Below, piece after piece: positions 33,479 through 40,251 of a stretch of DNA of 64,000 nucleotides (within the stretch, counting starts at the first letter, position 1; every line of letters begins with the position of its first letter). The notes beneath the pieces are model-generated. The model made no database searches. It saw only the letters and a program-made list of their open reading frames with translations, and was not told the origin of the DNA. The DNA is from Nocardioides dokdonensis FR1436 (lineage in GTDB: Bacteria; Actinomycetota; Actinomycetes; Propionibacteriales; Nocardioidaceae). A program made the translations under genes and the position numbers. The DNA is taken from contig NZ_CP015079.1 in NCBI RefSeq assembly GCF_001653335.1, positions 1 to 64,000 on the forward strand. Direction: 5' to 3'.

Positions 33479-34188
33479 CCACCGACACCGCTCTGCAAGC
33501 CGCAGACGCAGTCTTCATGGCCGAGCAGGCCGTGGGACGCGCCCGCCGGGTCGTCGACGAGCTCCACACCACGATCAACTCCGCGCTCCGGGTTCTCGAT
33601 GACGCCGAGCTCGACTCTGCGAAGGCCCGCCTCAGCGACCGCGGTGACTACTACCTCGAGGCCGCCGGCGAGCACTTGAGCCGCCTGCAGCGGCGCTGCA
33701 GCGACAACGCCGAGCTGGTCGACGAACTCACAAGACACCTGGAGCGTGCATCGCAGGCGATCGCCGATGCCCACGATCTCCTCCAAGACGCCGACACCTC
33801 CGATCCTGAGCTCGCCAGCGAGGTCGCGCAGTTGAAGCCACGCCTCGCCGTCGTGGGCGAGATGATTGACCTTGCCAAGCCGATGGCCCGGTTGACCGCT
33901 CAGCACGTCGACAGCGCGCAGCTGGCGGCCCAGCACGTGACTCCGCCGTCGCTGCTGGAACCGGTCACCCTCGAGCGGAGCATCGCGACGGCCGGCAAGG
34001 AGCTCGGCCGCGCCGATGAGGACGTGCGCCTGCTCGAGAACGTCGTCAACCACGCCGCGGCCAACGCCCGGCAGTCGGCCGGCATCGCCAGCGAGATCAC
34101 CGACAACGCCCGCCGGCGTATGGCCGAGCAGGGCCGTGGCCAGGTTCCTCGCCAGGCGGCCCCGGCCGGCGGGTCGCTGGCGCGGTAG
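33475..34188 (+). CDS. Long helical/coiled-coil ICE protein, 237 aa
   Basis: Almost entirely helical: VDELHTTINSALRVLDDAEL, EHLSRLQRRCSDNAELVDEL, and later LGRADEDVRLLENVVNHAAA. The C-terminus is basic. No membrane segment or enzyme motif. Coupled by ATGA to the preceding small gene and 14 bp from the DnaA-domain gene. It could be a structural or DNA-organising protein; not assigned. Confidence 0.72.
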   Translation: MTTDTALQAADAVFMAEQAVGRARRVVDELHTTINSALRVLDDAELDSAKARLSDRGDYYLEAAGEHLSRLQRRCSDNAELVDELTRHLERASQAIADAHDLLQDADTSDPELASEVAQLKPRLAVVGEMIDLAKPMARLTAQHVDSAQLAAQHVTPPSLLEPVTLERSIATAGKELGRADEDVRLLENVVNHAAANARQSAGIASEITDNARRRMAEQGRGQVPRQAAPAGGSLAR

Positions 34189-34202
34189 GCGGGAGGACGG
34201 GC

Positions 34203-35141
34203 ATGGACTTCGATCAGGGCGGCCGCCAGCTGGCTGGCCTCGTCCTCGATGCCGCCGGCCGCAGGCAGCACGACCAGGTCGCCGACCTGATCGCGCCGCT
34301 GGACGCCGACCAGCTGCGGTCGCTGGTGACGGTCCTGGCCGTCCAGGTCGACCAGACCATGCCGTCGGCGCCGGCAACCGGCCCGGCTGCGGTGTGCGAG
34401 CTGGCCATCAACGCGGCTGCACCGATGTTCGGCACCACGCCGGAGGCGATCCTGAGCGCCGAGCGCAGCCGTCCGGTCAGCGACGCCCGCGCCGTGGCCA
34501 TGACCGCCGCCCGCGAGGTCGGCCTGTCCCTGCCGGCGATCGCCGAGCACTTCAACAAGGACCACGGTTCGGTGATCCATGCCGTGCGCCGCACCGCCGA
34601 GCGACCCCGGCTGGCCGACGCCGCGGCCCGGGTCAGTGAGCACGTCAACGACCGCTACACCGCCCGGCTCTCCAGCCCCGAGGCCACGGTGGTCAGCCTC
34701 CACCAGGATCCGCCGGCGTCGACCTTCGAGCCTGATGGCCCGGTCGAGCATGCAGTCGTGGCGGCCGCGGAGGCCTTCGGCACCACGCCGGAGGTCCTCC
34801 TGGGTACGGACCGCAGCCGGGCGGCAGCGGACGCCCGTGCGGTGGCGATGACGGCGGCCCGCATCCACGGGCACAGCCTGCCGACGATCGCGCGTCACTT
34901 CGACCGCGACCACACGACCGTGCTCCACGCGACCCGGCGCATCGAGAAGACCCCACCGCTGCGCGACCTCGCCGCGAAGATCGCCGGCGAGCTCCCCGAG
35001 GAGCCGGCCGACGCCGGCACGAGCGTGGCAGACGGCGTCGAGCAGATCCCCGAGCCCGGCTACCGCTCCCCCGGCGCCCGGGCGCAGGAGCGCGCGGTTC
35101 CCGTCGCCGGCGAGCGTCCGCAGTTGAGGGTCGCCCGGTGA
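34203..35141 (+). CDS. Tandem DnaA domain-IV protein without AAA+ domain
   Basis: 312 aa. Two copies of a DnaA C-terminal DNA-binding domain lie at about 61-132 and 179-250. Copy 1 has SDARAVAMTAAREVGLSL then FNKDHGSVIHAVRRT; copy 2 has ADARAVAMTAARIHGHSL then FDRDHTTVLHATRRI. In DnaA the DHTTVLHA signature helix contacts the DnaA box. Copy 2 keeps it exactly and copy 1 has DHGSVIHA. There is no ATPase domain. Exact DnaA boxes occur at four ICE sites. It may compete with DnaA, regulate ICE genes, or nucleate element replication; all three are inference. Confidence 0.85.
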   Translation: MDFDQGGRQLAGLVLDAAGRRQHDQVADLIAPLDADQLRSLVTVLAVQVDQTMPSAPATGPAAVCELAINAAAPMFGTTPEAILSAERSRPVSDARAVAMTAAREVGLSLPAIAEHFNKDHGSVIHAVRRTAERPRLADAAARVSEHVNDRYTARLSSPEATVVSLHQDPPASTFEPDGPVEHAVVAAAEAFGTTPEVLLGTDRSRAAADARAVAMTAARIHGHSLPTIARHFDRDHTTVLHATRRIEKTPPLRDLAAKIAGELPEEPADAGTSVADGVEQIPEPGYRSPGARAQERAVPVAGERPQLRVAR

Positions 35142-35662
35142 AGGCCCTCATCGGCCTCGCCGGCGTGGCGATCGCCGTGCTCACCGCCGGCGGCATCAAG
35201 GCAGCCCTCCCCCGCGCTCCCACGGGCCCCGACCCATCGGAGGGCAAGGCCACCCAGGTCCGGGTGACGGCCGTGGTCGACGGTGACACGCTCCGCGTCG
35301 AGGACCTCGGCGGCCGCGAGCTCGGCCGAGTCCGCCTGCTCGGCATCGACGCCCCCGAAGTCGCCCACCCGCCGGCGCCGGAGGAGTGCTACGCCGACCA
35401 GGCAACAGACCTGCTCGTGGAGCTCGCGCCGGTCGGCAGCACCGTCCAGCTGGTCACCGACAGCGACCAGCCCGACCGCGACCGGTACGACCGGCTGCTG
35501 CGATACGTCGACCACGCCGGCGTCGACGTGGCCCACGAGCTCCTGGCCCGCGGCGCCGTACGCCGCTACGAGGCTGCTCAGGACCTTGCCCGCGAGGAGT
35601 CGTACTCCGCGGCCGCCGCCGATGCCCAGGACGCCGATAGCGGTCTGAGGGGCACCTGCTGA
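35138..35662 (+). CDS. Secreted staphylococcal-type nuclease (SNase)
   Basis: 174 aa. An N-terminal hydrophobic segment (GLAGVAIAVLTAGGIKAAL) serves as signal or anchor, followed by an SNase fold: AVVDGDTLRV, RVRLLGIDAPE and RYDRLLRYV carry the calcium-binding Asp and catalytic Arg/Glu positions. It would cut DNA or RNA outside the membrane. GTG 35138 overlaps the stop of the DnaA-domain gene (GTGA), so the two are translationally coupled. Confidence 0.88.
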   Translation: MKALIGLAGVAIAVLTAGGIKAALPRAPTGPDPSEGKATQVRVTAVVDGDTLRVEDLGGRELGRVRLLGIDAPEVAHPPAPEECYADQATDLLVELAPVGSTVQLVTDSDQPDRDRYDRLLRYVDHAGVDVAHELLARGAVRRYEAAQDLAREESYSAAAADAQDADSGLRGTC

Positions 35663-35674
35663 GGGACGGCCGGG

Positions 35675-36127
35675 ATGGACGACGAGCAGCTGATGACGGC
35701 CGCGAAGACGCTGGCCCGGTGGTGCTACAGCCGCGGCGTCGACGAGCGAGTTCTCGGCTGCAGGGCGCTGCTGCTCAAAGCGGCGGTCGACCAGGCGTTC
35801 GGCCGGCCGGCGCCGGCACACCTCGAGCACGCGCTGTGGGAACAGGTCGCCACGCTGCTGCGCCAGCGGCGCGACTGGGACCGCGACCACCAGGTGACTC
35901 CCCCGCCGCCCGCGGCGTGTCTGCCCTGCGCCGTGGCGGTTGACGAGTGCCCCGCCCACGCCGGACGGCGCTGTCGTGCCTGCGGTGGCCACCTGCACCG
36001 CATCGTCGTAGACGAGGGCTTCGATACCCATCCGTGCTGCGACCGCCCGGGCGGGACCGGTTCCCACGGCGTCCTCGAGCACGCGGCACAGATGCTGGGC
36101 GCCACGCTGCTGGCCCAGCCGGCCTGA
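35675..36127 (+). CDS. Hypothetical Cys-rich ICE protein, 150 aa
   Basis: The N-terminal half is helical (AAKTLARWCYSRGVDERVLG). The C-terminal half has CLPC, CPAH, CRACGGHLH and CCDR, giving enough Cys/His for one or two zinc sites. Last gene of the unit starting at 33311. Function unknown; the zinc-ribbon guess rests on the Cys spacing only. Confidence 0.7.
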   Translation: MDDEQLMTAAKTLARWCYSRGVDERVLGCRALLLKAAVDQAFGRPAPAHLEHALWEQVATLLRQRRDWDRDHQVTPPPPAACLPCAVAVDECPAHAGRRCRACGGHLHRIVVDEGFDTHPCCDRPGGTGSHGVLEHAAQMLGATLLAQPA

Positions 36128-36172
36128 GCACCGGCAGTGCCCCGCGACTTTCCAATCCAGTCGGGCCGCGGT

Positions 36173-36206
36173 GATCGCCCGGGCCCTTGGTCCGCACATA
36201 GGTGAC
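36173..36206 (+). promoter_or_regulatory. ICE 34-bp motif copy, upstream of 36258/36498
   Basis: GATCGC, 17 bases, ACATAGGTGAC: exact consensus in both blocks. It lies 51 bp upstream of the ATG at 36258. Confidence 0.75.
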
Positions 36207-36257
36207 CAGGAGGACCGGCGGAGCCGGTGCCGGTCCACGGAATCCATGGGAGTTCAC

Positions 36258-36488
36258 ATGAGTGACGCCGCTCGCGAGGAAGCCGCGCTCGAGGAGGAGG
36301 CGCGACAGCGCGCCGAGGAGATCAGGGCCAGCGGGGAAGCAGCTGCCCAGGCCGCGGACGCCGACACCGGCCCCTCCCCCGACGCCGAGATCGCACTGGT
36401 CCACCAGTCCGGTCGCCAGCACGACCACACCGACACCGCCGCCTACCAGCGGCCTCAGCTCGGCCGCCGCGGCGGCCCGCGCCGATAG
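36258..36488 (+). CDS. Small charged ICE protein, 76 aa
   Basis: It starts MSDAAREEAALEEEARQRAE (one long charged helix) and ends HTDTAAYQRPQLGRRGGPRR. ATG 36258 is preferred because GGGAG precedes it; an in-frame ATG at 36246 is possible. No family recognised. Confidence 0.65.
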   Translation: MSDAAREEAALEEEARQRAEEIRASGEAAAQAADADTGPSPDAEIALVHQSGRQHDHTDTAAYQRPQLGRRGGPRR

Positions 36489-36497
36489 GAGGCCCCG

Positions 36498-36659
36498 ATG
36501 GCTACCGCACTCGCGCCGACAACCGGATCCTCGACCGTCCGCTGGGTCGACTGCTCACACAAGCTGGGGTCGCTGCCCTGCATGAACCACAAGCCGCACG
36601 AGGGCGACGGCCGCGGCTGCGTGCACCACTCCACGTCCGGCTTCCAGGACGACGAGTAG
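36498..36659 (+). CDS. Small Cys/His protein, 53 aa
   Basis: ATG 36498 follows TAGGAGG. VRWVDCSHKLGSLPCMNHK and GCVHHSTSGFQDDE contain three Cys and several His that could bind one metal. Typical of tiny ICE proteins of unknown role. It follows the previous gene by nine bases. Confidence 0.65.
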   Translation: MATALAPTTGSSTVRWVDCSHKLGSLPCMNHKPHEGDGRGCVHHSTSGFQDDE

Positions 36660-36694
36660 CCCGCCACCGGCCGCCGCACCGCCAGAGAACAGCC

Positions 36695-37561
36695 TCAGCC
36701 GTGCACCAGGTGAAGCCGCGGCCGCTGAGGCTGCTCGACGGCCGTCTCCAGGCGCTGCATCCGCTCGAGGGTCATCGGGTGCCCGTAGCGACGCAGCAGA
36801 CCTGCCAGCACGGGACCGAGGCCGAGCGAGAGCACGAACTGGTCCGCCTCGGCCTCCGCGTATAGCTCGATCCGCCGGCCGGCCGCCGGCACCAGATAGG
36901 TCAGCGCGATGACTGTGCCCCCGAGCAAACCGGCCCAGGCCCGGTCCTCGACGACCGACTGCACCACGCAGATCACCCCCACGACGCCGCGCAGCGTCCA
37001 GGCCAACCGCGTGAACGGAAGCCAGGCGAAGGCCCGGCCGACGCCGCGGAACGTCGCCACCAGCATCCGCCACGGCGTCATCGCCGCGAGCACGGCCAGC
37101 TCCAGCCGCGGCCGGATCGCCTGGCGCCGACCGACCGCATGAGCCAGCGCGGCGGCCGCCTCCGCGCCGGTCACACCGCCGCGGTACGTCGCCTCGACCA
37201 GCCCAGGGCTGACCACAACGGTGCGCCGGCCGATCGCCACCGCCACCGGGGTGCTCGGTCGCTGGATCCGGCGCACGAACAGCGCACCGACGTCGACACC
37301 GCGGCAGCCCAGCTCGGCCAGCACCGGCGCCATCACCCGGAGCTCCGCCTCCGTCGCCGGCCGCGACCTGGTCAACGCTGCGACCGCAGGCTCCTGCAGT
37401 TGGCCCAGCGCCAGCGCGACCAGCACGCCGCCCGCAGCCATGAACGCCACGAGGCCCAGCGCCGGCGGGAGCAGGGCGCACACCACCACGGTGAGGACGA
37501 AGCTCACCAGCAGTGCCGGCGCCAGCGTCACGGCTCTCAACACGGTCATCGGGAACCTCAT
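36695..37561 (-). CDS. Degenerate M48-like membrane protein, zinc motif lost
   Basis: 288 aa from ATG 37561, which is preceded by GGAGGAGGGTCGAG, an unusually strong ribosome-binding site. N-terminal membrane helices are followed by an M48-like core: VSPGLVEATYRGGVTGAEAA, then ALAHAVGRRQ where HExxH is expected, and later YAEAEADQFVLSLGLGPVLA, which keeps the third-ligand region. HAVGR replaces HELxH, removing Glu and the second His, so a zinc peptidase is unlikely. It is the only minus-strand gene in this stretch. Confidence 0.75.
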   Translation of the reverse strand: MRFPMTVLRAVTLAPALLVSFVLTVVVCALLPPALGLVAFMAAGGVLVALALGQLQEPAVAALTRSRPATEAELRVMAPVLAELGCRGVDVGALFVRRIQRPSTPVAVAIGRRTVVVSPGLVEATYRGGVTGAEAAAALAHAVGRRQAIRPRLELAVLAAMTPWRMLVATFRGVGRAFAWLPFTRLAWTLRGVVGVICVVQSVVEDRAWAGLLGGTVIALTYLVPAAGRRIELYAEAEADQFVLSLGLGPVLAGLLRRYGHPMTLERMQRLETAVEQPQRPRLHLVHG

Positions 37562-37617
37562 CTCGACCCTCCTCCATCTAGCAGCACTAGTGCGGGTCTC
37601 TTGACTTTGCTCGCGGT

Positions 37618-37651
37618 GATCGTCCGGCAACCACCGAACGACATAGGCGAA
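37618..37651 (+). promoter_or_regulatory. ICE 34-bp motif copy, upstream of 37779 unit
   Basis: GATCGT, 17 bases, ACATAGGCGAA. Both blocks are recognisable, with three differences in all. CACTAGTG lies 25 bp upstream (37585-37592), mirroring the arrangement at the Tad promoter. Confidence 0.7.
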
Positions 37652-37689
37652 CGAGACCAGTTTGTGCCCAGGTGCCGACAGCACCCCGA

Positions 37690-37698
37690 GTTATCCAC
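37690..37698 (+). promoter_or_regulatory. DnaA box TTATCCACA
   Basis: An exact box in the leader between the 34-bp motif copy and the gene starting at 37779. It is followed by GCCCGCCG as at 32676, so the two leaders share a 17-base match. Confidence 0.6.
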
Positions 37699-37778
37699 AG
37701 CCCGCCGCTCGGCGCTGCGGGCCGCGGCCGGGACGTGGGTTCATGGGCCAGACCGACCTCCGGCTGAAAGGAACACCC

Positions 37779-38144
37779 GTGGACACCCTCAACGCTGACG
37801 GCACCTGGGACCGCCTCGGCTCGATCGCCCAGCTGCTGCACCAGGCCGCTGCCCAGGTGTGGAGCGACGCCGACGAGGCCGCCCCCGACTCCCCGCTCCA
37901 CGACCTCGGGCTGGGTGTCTACCTCGCGCACTCCCAGGCCAGCGCCCTGCTGCCCGACGACTACGAGCTGCCCGACATCGACCCGCTCCCTGACCTCGAG
38001 GAGCGGACGCCGCTGCAGCTGCTCAACGAGGCCGAGGAGCTGACCCGCCCGCTACCGCTGCACCAGGCCGACCTGGTCCACGGCTGGCAGCTGGTCCTCG
38101 ACCTGTGCGACCTCATCCGGGAAGCCCGCGGCCTTGGCTACTGA
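37779..38144 (+). CDS. Hypothetical ICE protein, 121 aa
   Basis: Acidic and helical (WDRLGSIAQLLHQAAAQVWS; LPLHQADLVHGWQLVLDLCD). GTG 37779 is chosen because GAAAGGAAC precedes it; an in-frame ATG at 37743 would add 12 residues. Its 3' end overlaps the next gene by 11 bases, indicating coupled translation. Confidence 0.7.
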   Translation: MDTLNADGTWDRLGSIAQLLHQAAAQVWSDADEAAPDSPLHDLGLGVYLAHSQASALLPDDYELPDIDPLPDLEERTPLQLLNEAEELTRPLPLHQADLVHGWQLVLDLCDLIREARGLGY

Positions 38145-39705
38145 CCTGCGCCTGGCGTACGCCGACATCGACGAGGAGCTCTTCGACGTCGACCAGATCC
38201 CGGTGACCTCGCGCGACGTACGCAGCGTCGGCGAGATGCTCTTCGCCGTCGACTACCTGGCTCGCCAGCTGCTCATGGACGTCGCCGGCGATGATGCCGG
38301 CACGCTCCTGCGGAGCTGGCCGACGATGGTCGCGGCCGCGGAGGACCTGTGGGCCTCGCTACCGGGTCGCCTGCCTGGCGTCGACGAGCGCGATCGGCCC
38401 ATCACCAGCCTGGCGGCGCAGGCCTCGACCATCGAGTCCAGCCTGTCCGGCCGGAAGGCCTGGCCAGGTCCGGGACCGACCAACCCCCGCGTCGACCAGA
38501 TGACCCAGACCCTGCTCAACGCTGCGGCTCTGGTACGCCGGTACGGCGCCGAGGTCCCTCACGAGCGGACCGAGGCCCACCGCGACCTCGAGGCAGCCCG
38601 GACCAGGATCATGCACGGTCTCTACCTGACCGCCCACGCCGTCAACGTCGCCCTGCACGCCAACGGCCGCGACCGCGTCAACGAGGCCCGTGGGTCGGGC
38701 CGCCGAGTCCAGCTGGCCCAGCACCACTCCCCCTACGCGATCGCACCCACCGGGGTCTGGGTCGATCGGATGTCGGCGTGCGAGAACACCGCACGCAGCT
38801 ACCTGACCGACCGGTTCGCCCAAGCCCTCGCCGGCGAGGCGATCCGGCCGGTCGACGACCCCGGCCGCCTTGCGCAGGCCCTGGCCAGCTGGGACATCGA
38901 GTCCCACCGCGCGCTGGCAGGCGACCTCGAACCGTCCAACATCCTGCTCATCACCCGTACCCAGGGACTCATCGCCGGCGCCAGCATGGTGCTGGTCGAC
39001 GCGGCCGCCGCCGCCGGCATCCTCGAGCCCTCGGACCGCCTGGTCCCCGCGATCGCCGAAGCAGGGCGCTCCTGGAGCAACCTGGCCAGCCGCTGGGGCG
39101 ACCTCGCCCCCCCGGGCGCCCGCCTCGAGGAGCCCTTGGCACGCGCGGCCGCGGAGGTCCGCGCCGCGTACCGCCAGATCACCCACGACGCCACCACCCT
39201 CGCGACACCAGAGGTCATCGCCACCCGGCGAGGACTCCCCCAGGTCACCGTGGCGACACTGCGTGCGATCGGGGCAGGCTCCGAGCTCGCGCACGTCATC
39301 GCCGAGAAGGCCGACACCCCCAACCTCACCGGCCCAGCTCGAGCCCTATCCCGCCGAGCGCACAACGACGTCGCGGCCGGCCTGGCCACCCCGCCGACCG
39401 AGGGCGACGTCGTCTGGGTCTCCCCCGCCGACATCCTCGCCCGACGCGCCGTCACGGTGCCGCAGCCCGTACGGGAAGCCTTGCGTTCGGCGAGTACGGC
39501 AACCGCGTCCGCGGCATCCACCGCGGCATCCTCTGCCATGCTCGCGCACTCCAACGGCAGTAGCCATCGCCACGCTTGGCTCTCGGCAGCGGACAACGCG
39601 CAACATGGCGGCCACTGCACCCCAGCATCTTCGCCGGACCACGGCATGCCATGCAGAAAGTCTGCGGGCATTGATCGCTCAGCACCTGTCGGACCACTTA
39701 GGTGA
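38134..39705 (+). CDS. Hypothetical ICE protein, 523 aa
   Basis: It starts at TTG 38134 inside the previous gene. A large, soluble, mostly helical protein with no motif I recognise: EMLFAVDYLARQLLMDVAGD, RTRIMHGLYLTAHAVNVALH, and a Ser/Ala/Thr-rich C-terminus with GSSHRHAWLSAADNAQHGGH. The stop codon lies within the 34-bp motif that precedes xis. No P-loop, nuclease or membrane segment. It could be a structural or DNA-processing accessory of the ICE. Confidence 0.72.
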   Translation: MATDLRLAYADIDEELFDVDQIPVTSRDVRSVGEMLFAVDYLARQLLMDVAGDDAGTLLRSWPTMVAAAEDLWASLPGRLPGVDERDRPITSLAAQASTIESSLSGRKAWPGPGPTNPRVDQMTQTLLNAAALVRRYGAEVPHERTEAHRDLEAARTRIMHGLYLTAHAVNVALHANGRDRVNEARGSGRRVQLAQHHSPYAIAPTGVWVDRMSACENTARSYLTDRFAQALAGEAIRPVDDPGRLAQALASWDIESHRALAGDLEPSNILLITRTQGLIAGASMVLVDAAAAAGILEPSDRLVPAIAEAGRSWSNLASRWGDLAPPGARLEEPLARAAAEVRAAYRQITHDATTLATPEVIATRRGLPQVTVATLRAIGAGSELAHVIAEKADTPNLTGPARALSRRAHNDVAAGLATPPTEGDVVWVSPADILARRAVTVPQPVREALRSASTATASAASTAASSAMLAHSNGSSHRHAWLSAADNAQHGGHCTPASSPDHGMPCRKSAGIDRSAPVGPLR

Positions 39706-39706
39706 C
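39673..39706 (+). promoter_or_regulatory. ICE 34-bp motif copy, upstream of xis-int
   Basis: GATCGC, 17 bases, ACTTAGGTGAC (one difference). It overlaps the stop codon of the preceding gene and lies 63 bp upstream of the excisionase ATG. Its presence here suggests that excision shares control with transfer and pilus genes. Confidence 0.75.
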
Positions 39707-39769
39707 CATCAGACACCAGGTGGGCTGCGACCACCGAGATCCACCACCGCAGGTCGGAGGAGACACGAG

Positions 39770-40225
39770 ATGGAAACGGTGAAGGAGACCCTCAGCGTCG
39801 GCGGCCGCCGACCGCTAGCTGCTCAGGAGAGCGAACGCATCCTTGAGGATGTCGTCACAGACATGAGCGAACACGCCACGCCGCCTTCCGACGAGCCCCT
39901 CCCGACAGAACGCCGCCGGCTCGCACTCACCCCTGCCACGATGAACATTGCGCAAGCGGCTGCCTACATCGGGATCGCGAAGTCGACGCTCTATACCTGG
40001 CGCACGCGACGCCCGGGGTTCGGACCACGCGCGGTGAAGGCGGGCGGTGCACTGCGGTACCGCCGTTCGGATCTTGATGCTTGGATCGAGGCCCACGCCG
40101 AGACACTGGATCTCGAAGCGGAAATGGACATCGACGACAACGGCCGGGGCTCGAGGGGTGACCACCTAGCAACATCCAGCACGCTAGGTTCCATGTCGCG
40201 ACGGTCCCGTCCACGGCGTCGGTAG
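39770..40225 (+). CDS. Excisionase-like helix-turn-helix protein
   Basis: 151 aa from ATG 39770 after GGAGGAG. A charged N-terminus (residues 1-60) is followed by an HTH_17/MerR-type excisionase domain: MNIAQAAAYIGIAKSTLYTW, RRPGFGPRAVKAGGALRYRR, SDLDAWIEAH. It would bend att DNA and steer the integrase toward excision. It lies 26 bp ahead of int. Confidence 0.85.
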   Translation: METVKETLSVGGRRPLAAQESERILEDVVTDMSEHATPPSDEPLPTERRRLALTPATMNIAQAAAYIGIAKSTLYTWRTRRPGFGPRAVKAGGALRYRRSDLDAWIEAHAETLDLEAEMDIDDNGRGSRGDHLATSSTLGSMSRRSRPRRR

Positions 40226-40251
40226 CGCTCAGACCTCAAGAAGGAACGCCC

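Noticed and set aside
33311..36659. Small paired genes as toxin-antitoxin modules
   Set aside because: Pairs such as 33311/33475 and 36258/36498 overlap or abut, but none shows a recognisable toxin fold or antitoxin DNA-binding domain.
38134..39705. The 523-aa protein as relaxase
   Set aside because: No three-His metal motif, catalytic Tyr context or helicase motif is visible; the relaxase is more likely the gene cut at the left edge.
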